Origin: Pseudomonadota bacterium
Lineage (GTDB): Bacteria > Pseudomonadota > Alphaproteobacteria > Acetobacterales > Acetobacteraceae
Direction: 5' to 3'
DNA: 20,244 nt
NCBI GenBank assembly: GCA_021841985.1
Contig: JAKCCP010000410.1
Location: 1-20,244 of the forward strand
How positions within the stretch are numbered: the stretch's first letter is position 1; every line of letters starts with the position of its first letter. Made by a program: the position numbers and the translations under genes. Under the pieces are notes generated by a model that searched no databases, was not told the DNA's origin, and worked only from the letters and a program-made list of their open reading frames with translations. Below are positions 1 to 8,426 of this stretch, piece by piece.

Positions 1-114
1 TGATCTCGCAGATCCCCCCATCGGCGGCCGCATGGGAAGAGATGGCGCGCGGCCTTTCCTTCCGCGGGGGGAATGGCGCATGATGGGCAAAAGCCCGCTC
101 TGGAGGAAACGACG
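1..114. other. Non-coding leader before the malic enzyme gene
   Basis: This stretch lies between the window edge and the malic enzyme start. It holds a short inverted repeat (GATCT-CGC-AGATC, positions 2-14) and the ribosome binding site of the next gene at its end. I see no convincing promoter. A minus-strand ATG at 33-31 is open to the window edge but has no visible Shine-Dalgarno, so a divergent neighbour cannot be confirmed. Confidence 0.5.
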
Positions 115-2436
115 ATGGCACAAGGCCAATCTGATACCCGCACGGTCGATACCCGCACGGCCGATACCCGCACCGCCCGAGTGTCGGCCGAGGAGGCGCT
201 GGCGCTGCATGCCATGGGCCGGCCGGGCAAGCTCGAGACACGCCTGACCAAACCGCTCGCGACGGCGCGCGATCTCAGCCTCGCCTATTCGCCGGGGGTT
301 GCCGCGCCGTGTCTGAAGATCGCGAAAGAGCCAGATCTCGCCTATGATTATACCACGCGCGGCAACATGGTCGCGGTGATCTCGAACGGCACCGCCGTGC
401 TCGGCCTCGGCAATCTCGGGGCGCTGGCGAGCAAGCCGGTGATGGAAGGCAAGGTCGCCCTCTTCAAGCGTTTCGCCGATATCGACGGCATCGATCTCGA
501 ACTCGCGACCGAGGACGTCGATGAATTCGTCAACGCCGTGCGCTTTCTCGGCCCGAGCTTCGGCGGCATCAACCTCGAGGACATCAGAGCCCCTGAATGT
601 TTCGTCATCGAGCAGAGGTTGCGCGAGCTGATGGATATTCCGGTGTTTCACGACGATCAGCACGGCACCGCGATCGTCGCCGCCGCCGGGCTGATCAATG
701 CCTGCCATCTGACCGGACGCGAACTGCGCGCAACCCGCCTCGTCGTCAACGGCGCCGGCTCGGCGGCGATCGCCTGCGCCGAGCTGGTCAAGGCGATGGG
801 CATGCGGCCGGAAAATGTCATCCTCTGCGACACCAAAGGGGTCATCTATCAGGGGCGCAGCGAGGGTATGAATCAATGGAAATCGGCGCATGCGACGGCG
901 ACCTCGGCGCGCAGCCTCGCCGAGGCGCTGGACGGGGCGGATGTGTTTTTCGGGCTCTCGGCCAAGGGCGCGATGACCAAGGAGATGGTGCGCGCGATGG
1001 CGCCGCGGCCGATCATCTTCGCGATGGCCAACCCCGATCCGGAAATCACCCCGGAAGAGGCGCGCGAGGCGGCGGCGGATGCGATCATCGCCACCGGACG
1101 CAGTGATTATCCCAACCAGGTCAATAACGTTCTCGGGTTTCCCTATATCTTCCGCGGCGCGCTGGATGTGCGGGCGCGCACCATCGACGAGGGCATGAAG
1201 GTCGCCGCCGCCGAAGCCTTGGCGCAGTTGGCGCGCGAAGACGTCCCCGACGAGGTGCATTCGGCGTCCGCGGGCGGGCGACTTTGTTTCGGTCCCGAAT
1301 ACATCATTCCGAACGCGTTTGATCCGCGCCTGCTCTCGCGCATCCCGCCGGCGGTGGCGCGAGCGGCGATGGCGAGCGGGGTCGCGCGGCGGCCGCTGGC
1401 CGATCTCCGCCGCTACGCGCGGGAATTGTCAGGGCGGCTCGACCCGACGGCGAGCGCACTTGATGCGATTATGGAACGAGTTCGCGCAAGCCCCTGCCGC
1501 GTCGTGTTCGCGGAGGGCGAGGAGGAAAAAATCGTTCGCGCGGCCGTCGCGTTCCGCAACGCCGGCTACGGCACGCCGGTGTTGATCGGCCGCGAGGCGC
1601 GGGTTCTCGCCTCCATGGAAGCGCTCGGGCTGGGGCATGTCGAGGGGATCGAGATCCACAACGCCCGGCTTTCGGGGGCCAATCAGCGCTATGCCGAATT
1701 TCTTTATGAGAAACTGCAACGCCGCGGATTTCTCGCGCGCGACTGCCAGCGCATGGTCAACCAGGACCGCAACGTCTTCGCCGCCTGCATGGTGGCGACC
1801 GGCGATGCCGACGCGATGGTGACCGGGGCCACCCGCTCGACCTCGGTCTGCATGGAGGATATCGGCCATGTCATCGAGCCGGCCGCCGGGCGGCTCGCCT
1901 TCGGCCTCACCTTGCTGCTCACCAGCCGGGGCGGCACGATTTTCATCGCCGATACGCTGCTCCACGAGCGGCCGAGCCCGGAACAACTGGTCGGCATCAC
2001 GCTCGGCAGCGCGGCGGCGGCGCGGAGCCTCGGGCATGAGCCGCGCGTCGCCTTGGTTTCGCATTCGACCTTCGGCAACCCAATGCACCCCACCGGGCAG
2101 GCGATCCGCGATGCCGTCGCGATGCTCGACCGGCGGGGGGTCGATTTCGAATATGACGGCGATATGAGCCCGGATGTGGCGCTGGAGCCGAGCTTGCGCG
2201 CGCTCTATCCGTTCTGCCGCCTGACCGGGCCGGCCAATGTGTTGATCATGCCGGGCTTGCATTCGGCGCACATCGCCTCGCGGTTGGCGCCGCGGGTCGG
2301 TGGCGGCAGCACCATCGGGCCGCTGCTCATCGGGCTCCAGCACGCGGTGCAACTGGTGCCGATGGATGCGTCCGTCAGCCAGATCGTCGATATCGCGACA
2401 CTGGCGGCGCATCAAGCGTTGGAGCTGCGGCGGTAG
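115..2436 (+). CDS. maeB: NADP-dependent malic enzyme with C-terminal phosphotransacetylase-like domain
   Basis: The 773-residue product should oxidatively decarboxylate malate to pyruvate with reduction of NADP(+) in the cytoplasm. The malic enzyme part covers about residues 30-430: SPGVAAPCL with candidate catalytic Tyr58, Lys113 in EGKVALFKRF, metal-binding NLED (153-156) and FHDDQHGTA (178-186), then a Rossmann NGAGSAA motif. From about residue 458 a phosphotransacetylase-like domain follows (VVFAEGEEEKIVRAA, later LIMPGLHSAHIASRL and STIGPLLIG). In this two-domain family the second domain is usually regulatory (acetyl-CoA responsive) rather than catalytic. I chose ATG 115 because GGAGG at 102-106 sits 8 bases upstream; ATG 73 would add 14 residues of no family resemblance. 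The N-terminus carries a threefold DTRT(V/A) repeat. The gene converges on parB with only 32 bases between. Confidence 0.95.
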   Translation: MAQGQSDTRTVDTRTADTRTARVSAEEALALHAMGRPGKLETRLTKPLATARDLSLAYSPGVAAPCLKIAKEPDLAYDYTTRGNMVAVISNGTAVLGLGNLGALASKPVMEGKVALFKRFADIDGIDLELATEDVDEFVNAVRFLGPSFGGINLEDIRAPECFVIEQRLRELMDIPVFHDDQHGTAIVAAAGLINACHLTGRELRATRLVVNGAGSAAIACAELVKAMGMRPENVILCDTKGVIYQGRSEGMNQWKSAHATATSARSLAEALDGADVFFGLSAKGAMTKEMVRAMAPRPIIFAMANPDPEITPEEAREAAADAIIATGRSDYPNQVNNVLGFPYIFRGALDVRARTIDEGMKVAAAEALAQLAREDVPDEVHSASAGGRLCFGPEYIIPNAFDPRLLSRIPPAVARAAMASGVARRPLADLRRYARELSGRLDPTASALDAIMERVRASPCRVVFAEGEEEKIVRAAVAFRNAGYGTPVLIGREARVLASMEALGLGHVEGIEIHNARLSGANQRYAEFLYEKLQRRGFLARDCQRMVNQDRNVFAACMVATGDADAMVTGATRSTSVCMEDIGHVIEPAAGRLAFGLTLLLTSRGGTIFIADTLLHERPSPEQLVGITLGSAAAARSLGHEPRVALVSHSTFGNPMHPTGQAIRDAVAMLDRRGVDFEYDGDMSPDVALEPSLRALYPFCRLTGPANVLIMPGLHSAHIASRLAPRVGGGSTIGPLLIGLQHAVQLVPMDASVSQIVDIATLAAHQALELRR
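133..177 (+). repeat. 15-bp tandem repeat, three copies, in the malic enzyme N-terminus
   Basis: Three consecutive 15-base units (133-147, 148-162, 163-177) differ at one base from one to the next and encode DTRTV, DTRTA, DTRTA. The unit length keeps the frame. The segment precedes the conserved malic enzyme fold, so it probably forms a flexible tail that tolerates copy change. Confidence 0.9.
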
Positions 2437-2468
2437 GGGGGCGGGATCGGTATGCCAGGCGGTGGGGA

Positions 2469-3362
2469 TCAGTCCGCACCGCCCTCGGTCTCGTCACGGC
2501 TGAGCAGAGCGACGATCCCGTCGAGCTGATCGAGCGAGCGATAATGCAGGCGGACGGTGCCGCCTTGGCCGTTGAACGCGATATCGACGCGAAGGCCGAG
2601 GCGTTCGGAGAGCGTCTGCGCCAAGGCCGCGGTTTCCGGATCTTGCGGCTTGGCTGGCACGGCGCTCAACCCAGGGGCCGTGGTGGCCCGCTGTTTGGCG
2701 AGCGCCTCGGTCTGGCGGACGTTGAGCCCGCGCGCGATCACCTGCAACGCCGCTTTTTCCGGCTCGGGATGAGCGAGCAGGGCGCGCGCATGGCCGGCGG
2801 AGAGCGTGCCGTTGCGCAGTTCGCCTTGAACCGAAGCGGGAAGGTTGAGCAGACGGAGCGTATTGGCGATATGGCTCCGCGACTTGCCAACCGAGCGGCC
2901 GAGATCGTCCTGGGTCAGGCCGAATTCGTCGAGCAGCCGGCGATAGCCATCGGCCTCCTCGATGGCGTTGAGATCCTGGCGCTGAAGATTCTCGACCAGC
3001 GCCACCATCATCGCGTCGTTGTCGGAGAGATCGCGGATGAGAGCCGGCACCTCATGGATGCCGGCGATTTGGGCGGCGCGCCAGCGGCGTTCGCCGGCGA
3101 TGATCTGATAGCGCCCGCTCGCCGCCGGATCGGGGCGGACGAGCAGCGGCTGCAGCACGCCGCGCGCCGCGATCGAGGCGGCGAGTTCCTGAACCCCCTG
3201 CGGATCAACGGTTTTACGCGGCTGAAACGGCGAGGGATGGAGATGGGCGACGGGCAGGCTATGCACCGCGTTGCCGTCGGCGCGGTTTTGCGGCGCGGCG
3301 CCATCGCCGAGCAGGGCGGCAAGGCCACGTCCGAGGCGGGGGTTGGCTTCCTTGGCGCTCAT
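2469..3362 (-). CDS. parB: Chromosome partitioning protein ParB (CTPase, parS-binding)
   Basis: The 297-residue product is the ParB DNA-binding partner of ParA. It loads at parS as a CTP-dependent clamp and spreads along flanking DNA. Visible parts in order are an N-terminal ParA-contacting motif (RLGRGLAALLG, 9-19), the ParB/Srx-type CTP-binding domain with GERRWRAAQ (90-98) and ENLQRQDLNAIEEA, a helix-turn-helix region (LTQDDLGRSVGKSRSHIANTLRLL), a variable Ala/Pro-rich linker, and a C-terminal dimerisation segment (TVRLHYRSLDQLDGIVALL). Length is normal. The start codon overlaps the parA stop as ATGA, which implies translational coupling. Two parS sites lie about 1.4 kb upstream inside rsmG. 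No terminator hairpin is visible in the short gap to the convergent malic enzyme gene. Confidence 0.97.
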   Translation of the reverse strand: MSAKEANPRLGRGLAALLGDGAAPQNRADGNAVHSLPVAHLHPSPFQPRKTVDPQGVQELAASIAARGVLQPLLVRPDPAASGRYQIIAGERRWRAAQIAGIHEVPALIRDLSDNDAMMVALVENLQRQDLNAIEEADGYRRLLDEFGLTQDDLGRSVGKSRSHIANTLRLLNLPASVQGELRNGTLSAGHARALLAHPEPEKAALQVIARGLNVRQTEALAKQRATTAPGLSAVPAKPQDPETAALAQTLSERLGLRVDIAFNGQGGTVRLHYRSLDQLDGIVALLSRDETEGGAD

Positions 3363-4207
3363 GATGAGGTCTCGTTCATGGTGTGATGGCGGGCGGCGAA
3401 TTCCTCGGCAAGACGTAGATACGCGACGGCGCCGGCGGAACGCGGGTCATAGGTCAGAACCGGCTTGCCGTGGCTTGGCGCCTCGGAGATACGGATATTG
3501 CGGGGGATCACCGTCTCATAGACGCTTTCGCCAAAAAATCCGCGCGCATCCGCGGCCACCAGATCGGAGAGATTGTTGCGCCGGTCATACATGGTGAGGA
3601 CGATGCCATCGAGGCGCAGGCTCGGATTGAGCGCCCGCCTGACGAGATCGATGGTGCGGGTGAGCTGGCTGATGCCTTCCAGCGCGAAAAACTCGCATTG
3701 CAGCGGCACCAGGACGGAATCGGCGGCGACCAGGCCGTTCAGCGTCAGCAGCCCGAGGCTCGGCGGGCAGTCGATGATGATGGCGCTATAGCGCGCGATC
3801 TCACGAAGCGGCGCGAGCACCTCTCGGAGCTGGTATTCCCGGCGCGACGTTGCCGCCAACTCGATTTCTGCCCCGGCGAGATCAGGATCGGCCGGGATGA
3901 GGGCGAGACCGTCGATCTCGGTCGGTTGGATCAGGTTTTCCGGTGTATCGGTGTGAGAGAGGAGCGCATAGGTGCCGCCGCGCCTGGCCGCACGCTCAAG
4001 GCCGAGGCCGGTGGACGCGTTGCCCTGGGGGTCGAGATCGACCAGCAAGACCGTTTGGCCGGCGGCGGCAAGGGCGGCAGCGAGATTGATGGACGTTGTC
4101 GTTTTGCCGACGCCGCCCTTCTGATTGGCCACCGCGACGACGAGCGTCCGGCCTCGCCGGGGCGTGGCGGAGGGGTCAGGCGCTGGGGCATTGGAGGGGA
4201 CGGGCAC
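3359..4207 (-). CDS. parA: Chromosome partitioning ATPase ParA (Soj family)
   Basis: The 282-residue product is a deviant-Walker ATPase that binds DNA non-specifically as an ATP dimer and moves ParB-parS complexes. It shows the deviant Walker A box NQKGGVGKTTT (28-38), the LLVDLDPQGNASTGLG segment, and a Walker B-type region IIIDCPPSLGLLTLNGL. The start is GTG at 4207, which lies inside the 3' end of rsmG and gives a 32-base overlap. No ATG is available; the only other in-frame GTG would leave almost nothing before Walker A. A weak GCGGGG lies just upstream. The N-terminal 20 residues are Pro/Ala-rich and variable. The 4-base ATGA overlap with parB fixes the downstream end. Confidence 0.96.
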   Translation of the reverse strand: MPVPSNAPAPDPSATPRRGRTLVVAVANQKGGVGKTTTSINLAAALAAAGQTVLLVDLDPQGNASTGLGLERAARRGGTYALLSHTDTPENLIQPTEIDGLALIPADPDLAGAEIELAATSRREYQLREVLAPLREIARYSAIIIDCPPSLGLLTLNGLVAADSVLVPLQCEFFALEGISQLTRTIDLVRRALNPSLRLDGIVLTMYDRRNNLSDLVAADARGFFGESVYETVIPRNIRISEAPSHGKPVLTYDPRSAGAVAYLRLAEEFAARHHTMNETSS

Positions 4208-4832
4208 GCGTGACCCCGCTGATCTGAAGAATGGTCCCCGAAGGATCAGTTCGGCTTGGGTGGCAGACGACCTTCATCTGCCATTGATGGCGGGCTGCCG
4301 TCAACTCGACCGGGGCATTTCGCCCTTTGTAGAAGAGGCAAAGACCATCGGGCGCGAGTTTCGGGGCGGCGAGGGCAAGAAGCGCTCCCAGGGGAGCGAG
4401 GCCACGGGAGGTAATCAGCCGGAGCGGTGGGAGCGCCACGGCTTCGATTCGCTGCGGGTGGACGCTAACCGTGGCGCCGGTTGCCCGCGCGGCTTCGATC
4501 AGGAAGGCGGCTTTACGGGTATCGGATTCGATCAGATGGAATGGCTGATCCAGCGCAATCGCGAGGGCGAGGCCAGGAAACCCGCCGCCGGAGCCGAAAT
4601 CCGCCGCCGGCGGGGCTAATTCGCGGAGAAATGGCAGGATTTGCAGCGAATCGAGGACATGGCGCTGCCAGACGAAGGCTTCGTCACGCCGTGATATCAA
4701 GCGGATGACCGGAGACCAACGGAGAACGAGGGCGACATAGATCTCCAGCCGGGCGATGGTTTCACGTGAAACACCGAATTGCGCCAGAGCCTCACGGTCG
4801 AAATGTTTCACGTGAAACGAGGCGCCGCTCAT
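4176..4832 (-). CDS. rsmG: 16S rRNA (guanine(527)-N(7))-methyltransferase RsmG (GidB)
   Basis: The 218-residue product methylates N7 of G527 in 16S rRNA using S-adenosylmethionine; loss in other bacteria gives low-level streptomycin resistance. The SAM-binding loop [15 protein letters not shown] lies at 77-91, preceded by the family signature [10 protein letters not shown]. The start codon overlaps the mnmG stop (ATGA), and the 3' end overlaps parA by 32 bases. The N-terminus is peculiar: residues 6-10 (FHVKH) and 21-25 (VSRET) are translations of two parS sites in different frames, so this part of the protein is partly dictated by a DNA-binding function. The upstream ATGA start and the conserved region from about residue 25 make the start reasonably secure. 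Confidence 0.96.
   Translation of the reverse strand: MSGASFHVKHFDREALAQFGVSRETIARLEIYVALVLRWSPVIRLISRRDEAFVWQRHVLDSLQILPFLRELAPPAADFGSGGGFPGLALAIALDQPFHLIESDTRKAAFLIEAARATGATVSVHPQRIEAVALPPLRLITSRGLAPLGALLALAAPKLAPDGLCLFYKGRNAPVELTAARHQWQMKVVCHPSRTDPSGTILQISGVTRARPLQCPSA
4758..4773. promoter_or_regulatory. parS site 1 (ParB binding site)
   Basis: The 16 bases match the consensus TGTTTCACGTGAAACA at 15 of 16 positions (first base G for T). The 14-base core GTTTCACGTGAAAC at 4759-4772 is a perfect palindrome. It lies within rsmG codons 21-25 (VSRET). Matching ParB and ParA genes lie immediately downstream. Confidence 0.93.
4804..4819. promoter_or_regulatory. parS site 2 (ParB binding site)
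   Basis: The site matches TGTTTCACGTGAAACA at 15 of 16 positions (last base G for A), and the 14-base core at 4805-4818 is perfect. It encodes FHVKH at rsmG residues 6-10. Its centre is 46 bp from that of site 1, and because 46 is not a multiple of three the same DNA word is read in two different frames. Confidence 0.93.
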
Positions 4833-6673
4833 TGCCGGCGGGCAAAGGCGAATAACGCCGCCATCGCCGCAGGCGTCATGCCCTCGATCCGCGCCGCCAT
4901 TCCCAGGGTCTCCGGGCGACTATGACTGAGTTTTTGCCGCAATTCCCCCGAGAGCCCCCCAATCCGGGCATAATCGACCGCCACCCCGAGCGGCACGCCC
5001 TCTTCTTTGCGGAAGCCGCTTATCTCCGCTGATTGCCGGTCCAGATATCCGGCATATTGCGCTTCGACACGCAATTGCTCGACAACCCGAAGATCGAGCG
5101 CCCCGAGCCAGGGAAATGCGCCCTCGCACGCCTCGAACGAAACGCCGGGCAGGCCGAGAAGCGCCATCACCGAACGCCGGCAACCATCGGCTCGGACGGC
5201 AATGCCACGTCGCGCCAATTCCGCCGGCGTCGCGCCCTCCCTTTCGGCGCGCGCCCGCGCCGCTGTGACGGCCTGCCGATAAGCCTCGAACGCCGCGCGC
5301 CGTGGCGCTCGCACACAGCCCCAGGCGATCCCTTTCGACGTCAGCCGCAAATCGGCATTATCGGCGCGCAAAGTGAGCCGATATTCCGCCCGCGAGGTGA
5401 ACATCCGGTAGGGCTCGGTGACACCTTGCGTGACCAGGTCATCGATCATGACCCCGATATACCCATCGGCCCGATCGATCGACGCACCGCCCTGCCCGCC
5501 GGCCAAGCGCGCCGCATTCACCCCGGCGACCAATCCCTGCGCTCCCGCTTCCTCATAGCCGGTCGTGCCGTTGATCTGGCCGGCGAGAAAAAGCCCGGGC
5601 ACTGACTTGACCTGCAAGGTCCGGAGGAGGGCGCGCGGATCGATATAATCATATTCCACCGCATAGCCCGGCCGCAGCATACGAACCCGCTCCAGCCCGG
5701 GGATCGTCCGCAGAAACGCGATCTGCACCGCCTCGGGCAAGCTGGTCGAGATGCCGTTCGGATAAATCGTCTTATCGGCGAGGCCTTCCGGTTCGAGAAA
5801 AATCTGATGGCGCTGGCGATCCGGGAAGCGGACGATCTTATCCTCGATCGACGGGCAATAGCGCGGCCCCCGCCCGGCGATCTTGCCGCCATAGACCGCC
5901 GAGCGCGCCAAATTGGCGCGAATGATCTCGTGCGTCGCCGGGGTCGTCGCGGTCAGATGGCAGACGGTTTGCGGGGTGGTGATCGCCTCGGTGAGGGTGC
6001 TGAAGGGAAGCGGCGGGTCATCGCCATGGTCCACGGTGAGCCCCGACCAATCGATACTGTCGCCATCCAGTCGCGGCGGGGTGCCGGTTTTCAGCCGCCC
6101 CATCGGCAAACCGAGGCGTTGCAGCGCCAGCGCGAGCCCCACCGCCGGCGCCTCACCCACCCGCCCGGCGGGCGTCTCTGTCTCACCGATATGGACCAAA
6201 CCGCGCAGGAAGGTGCCGGCGGTCAAAACCACCGCGCCACAGCGGATGCGGGCACCATCGCTGATCGTGACGCCCTGAATTTGCCCCTGGTCGTTGAGGA
6301 CGAGATCGCTGACCTCGCCCTCGCGGATTTCGAGATGGTCGTAGGCGGCCAGCAAATCCTGGATGGCCTGGCGATAAAGCGCCCGGTCGGCCTGCGCGCG
6401 CGGGCCGCGCACGGCCGGGCCTTTGCTGCGGTTGAGCAGCTTGAAATGGATGCCGGCGCGATCGATCGCGCCGCCCATCAACCCGTCAAGCGCGTCGATC
6501 TCGCGCACGAGATGGCCTTTACCGATCCCGCCGATCGCCGGGTTGCAGGACATCTCTCCGAGCTTCTGCCGGCTATGGGTGACGAGCAGCACGCGCGCCC
6601 CGACCCGCGCCGCCGCCGCCGCCGCTTCGCAACCCGCATGACCGCCACCGACCACCACCACGTCAGGCATCAT
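4829..6673 (-). CDS. mnmG: tRNA uridine-5-carboxymethylaminomethyl modification enzyme MnmG (GidA)
   Basis: This FAD protein works with MnmE to place the carboxymethylaminomethyl (or aminomethyl) group on wobble U34 of certain tRNAs. With the start at 6673 the product is 614 residues, typical for the family. It shows the dinucleotide-binding [13 protein letters not shown] near the start, [60 protein letters not shown] and a C-terminal helical domain ending [20 protein letters not shown]. An in-frame GTG at 6691 would add MMRIRR, but GAGG lies 9 bases before the ATG at 6673, inside that extension, which argues for the downstream start; ATG 6670 is equally possible. Its stop overlaps the rsmG start, and mnmE lies 45 bases upstream. 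Confidence 0.97.
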   Translation of the reverse strand: MMPDVVVVGGGHAGCEAAAAAARVGARVLLVTHSRQKLGEMSCNPAIGGIGKGHLVREIDALDGLMGGAIDRAGIHFKLLNRSKGPAVRGPRAQADRALYRQAIQDLLAAYDHLEIREGEVSDLVLNDQGQIQGVTISDGARIRCGAVVLTAGTFLRGLVHIGETETPAGRVGEAPAVGLALALQRLGLPMGRLKTGTPPRLDGDSIDWSGLTVDHGDDPPLPFSTLTEAITTPQTVCHLTATTPATHEIIRANLARSAVYGGKIAGRGPRYCPSIEDKIVRFPDRQRHQIFLEPEGLADKTIYPNGISTSLPEAVQIAFLRTIPGLERVRMLRPGYAVEYDYIDPRALLRTLQVKSVPGLFLAGQINGTTGYEEAGAQGLVAGVNAARLAGGQGGASIDRADGYIGVMIDDLVTQGVTEPYRMFTSRAEYRLTLRADNADLRLTSKGIAWGCVRAPRRAAFEAYRQAVTAARARAEREGATPAELARRGIAVRADGCRRSVMALLGLPGVSFEACEGAFPWLGALDLRVVEQLRVEAQYAGYLDRQSAEISGFRKEEGVPLGVAVDYARIGGLSGELRQKLSHSRPETLGMAARIEGMTPAAMAALFAFARRQ

Positions 6674-6718
6674 TCGTCGTATCCTCATCACCCAGATCAG
6701 GGATTTCTGCTATTCCAT

Positions 6719-8038
6719 CTATTTCCCGATGCAAAATCGGGAAAAAATCTCGCCGAGAATCTCCTCAACCCCCCAGCGTCCGGTCACCCGCCCGATCATC
6801 CGCAGGGTGATCCGCAACTCCTCCGCTCGCAACTCCTCGCTGCCTTCCGCCATGGCCCGCGTCAATGCCGCCAAAGCCGCCTCGAGCGCGGCGCGGTGGC
6901 GGGCGCGGGTCAAGGGCGGCGGGCCGGCGCGCGCGGTGAGCCTCCGCCCGGCGGCGATCAAGGCTTCGCGCAGGCGATCCAGCCCCTGCCCGGTCAGCGC
7001 GCTGACGCCGATCGCACCGTCGGCGGCACGCCCTGCCGCGAGATCGACCTTGTTGGCGACCGGAATCACCACCCCCGCCCCGGCCACAATGGCACCGGCG
7101 CCCGCCGCTTCCCCCGGCGCCGAGACGTCACGCACGGCGAGCACGATATCCGCCTCGGCGGCGCGGGCGCGGGCGCGGCGCACGCCTTCGGCCTCGACCC
7201 GGTCCGCGGTCTCGCGCAGCCCGGCGGTATCGATCACCGTCATCACCATCCCGCCGAGCACCAACCGCGCCTCCAGCGCGTCTCGGGTCGTGCCCGGGAG
7301 ATCGGAGACGATGGCGATGTCGCGCTCGAGCAAGCGGTTGATCAGGCTGGACTTGCCGACATTGGGCGGGCCGGCGATGGCGATCCGAAGCCCTTCCCGG
7401 GTGCGCTCGCCGCGGCGATCATCATGGAGATGAGCACCGATCTCCGCCGCCAAGACCGCCATCTCGGCCTCGAGCGCAACCGCGACATCCGCCGGCAGCC
7501 CCTCGTCGGGGAAGTCGATGAGCGCCTCTTGCTGCGCCAAAATCCGCATCAGCCGCCGCGACCAATCTTCATAGAGCGCGCCGAGCGCCCCCTCCATCTG
7601 CCGCAGCGCCTGGCGCCGCTGCTCGGCGCTTTCCGCCTCCACGAGATCGGCGACCGCCTCGGCCGCGGTCAGATCCATGCGGCCGTTGAGAAAGGCGCGG
7701 CGGGTGAATTCCCCGGCCTCGGCCGGACGCGCGCCGGCCCGAACGAGCGCTTCCGCCACCGCCTCGATCACCGCCGGCCCGCCATGGAGATGCAGCTCCG
7801 CGCCATCCTCGCCGGTATAGGTGCCGGGTCCGGGAAGCCAGAGTGCCAGCGCCCGGTCCAGCGTCTCGCCGCGCCCATCCCGGACCCGCCGCAAACTCGC
7901 CCGGCGCGGCGGCGGGCGGTGGCCGCAGAGCGCGTCGAGCAGCGCCCCGCTGCCGGCGCCGCTGATCCGCAAGACCGCGACCGCCGCGCGACCGCCGCCC
8001 GAGGCGAGTGCGAAGATGGTATCCTCGTGATCCGCCAA
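6719..8038 (-). CDS. mnmE: tRNA modification GTPase MnmE (TrmE)
   Basis: The 439-residue GTPase is the partner of MnmG in U34 modification. The N-terminal tetrahydrofolate-binding domain begins DTIFALASGGGRAAVAVLRISG and contains PGPGTYTGED. The G domain is inserted in a helical domain: G1 GPPNVGKSS near residue 222, G2 LPGTTRD, G3 DTAGL, G4 NKVDL near 329. The C-terminus ends in the diagnostic CIGK with the family's functional cysteine at 436. The start is TTG at 8038; no ATG or GTG lies between the upstream stop and the conserved DTIFAL, and AGGGG is about 8 bases upstream. It lies 10 bases after the ferredoxin gene and is probably in the same operon. A 9-bp hairpin overlaps the last codons. 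Confidence 0.96.
   Translation of the reverse strand: MADHEDTIFALASGGGRAAVAVLRISGAGSGALLDALCGHRPPPRRASLRRVRDGRGETLDRALALWLPGPGTYTGEDGAELHLHGGPAVIEAVAEALVRAGARPAEAGEFTRRAFLNGRMDLTAAEAVADLVEAESAEQRRQALRQMEGALGALYEDWSRRLMRILAQQEALIDFPDEGLPADVAVALEAEMAVLAAEIGAHLHDDRRGERTREGLRIAIAGPPNVGKSSLINRLLERDIAIVSDLPGTTRDALEARLVLGGMVMTVIDTAGLRETADRVEAEGVRRARARAAEADIVLAVRDVSAPGEAAGAGAIVAGAGVVIPVANKVDLAAGRAADGAIGVSALTGQGLDRLREALIAAGRRLTARAGPPPLTRARHRAALEAALAALTRAMAEGSEELRAEELRITLRMIGRVTGRWGVEEILGEIFSRFCIGK
6722..6744 (-). other. 9-bp perfect hairpin over the last codons of mnmE
   Basis: TTTCCCGAT (6722-6730) and ATCGGGAAA (6736-6744) pair around a 5-base loop and cover the codons for RFCIGK. On the minus strand the T-run precedes rather than follows the stem, so it does not look like a terminator for the mnmE transcript. 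It may affect mRNA processing or mnmG expression, or be incidental to conserved coding sequence. Confidence 0.5.
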
Positions 8039-8048
8039 ATCCTCGCCC

Positions 8049-8399
8049 CTATTCTTTCCCCGCCGTCGGGAGCATCAGCTCCGGCACCCGCTGGCCGTCG
8101 CGCACATGGCGCTCCAACACACGGTCGATATCGGCCGGGGTCGTGATCGTATACCATACCCCCTCTGGGTAAATGACCAGGCAAGGCCCGGATTCGCAGC
8201 GATCGAGGCACAGCGCGCCATTTACCCGCACCCCGCGAAGCCCCATTTCCTTGGCGCGTGCCTTCATATAGTCGCGGAGCCGCTCCGATCCCTTTGCCGC
8301 GCAACTGCCGCGCGGATGGCCATCGGGCCGGCGGTTGCAGCAGACAAAGAGATGGGCGGCAAAATAGAGCGGCGGATCATCCACGAAACGGCCAGCCAT
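8049..8399 (-). CDS. (2Fe-2S) ferredoxin domain protein, thioredoxin-like fold
   Basis: The 116-residue product resembles the thioredoxin-fold [2Fe-2S] ferredoxins related to the NuoE C-terminal domain. Ligand candidates are Cys21 (or Cys20), Cys33, Cys64 and Cys68, from FVCCNRRPDGHPRGSC and CLDRCESGPC; VIYPEGVWY is typical of the family. It probably carries electrons, but its partner is unknown. I chose ATG 8399, which follows AGGGA at a slightly long spacing. GTG 8426 would add nine residues (126 codons in all including stop) without a visible Shine-Dalgarno. The gene heads the mnmE-mnmG-rsmG-parAB group, 10 bases before mnmE. A role in tRNA modification is only an inference from position. 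Confidence 0.88.
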   Translation of the reverse strand: MAGRFVDDPPLYFAAHLFVCCNRRPDGHPRGSCAAKGSERLRDYMKARAKEMGLRGVRVNGALCLDRCESGPCLVIYPEGVWYTITTPADIDRVLERHVRDGQRVPELMLPTAGKE

Positions 8400-8426
8400 G
8401 ATGTCGAGATTCCCTACCACGCCCAC

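Noticed and set aside
1..33. Possible start of a divergent minus-strand gene at ATG 33
   Set aside because: Only 11 codons are visible before the window edge and there is no Shine-Dalgarno.
5780..5805. GGTTCGA-type word suggestive of a tRNA T-loop
   Set aside because: It lies inside mnmG and there is no acceptor stem or anticodon arm around it; no tRNA gene was found in the window.
5807..8146. Very long plus-strand open frame (779 codons) opposite mnmG and mnmE
   Set aside because: It is antisense to two certain genes, has low-complexity Arg/Ala/Pro-rich translation and no recognisable domain; long shadow frames are expected in GC-rich DNA.
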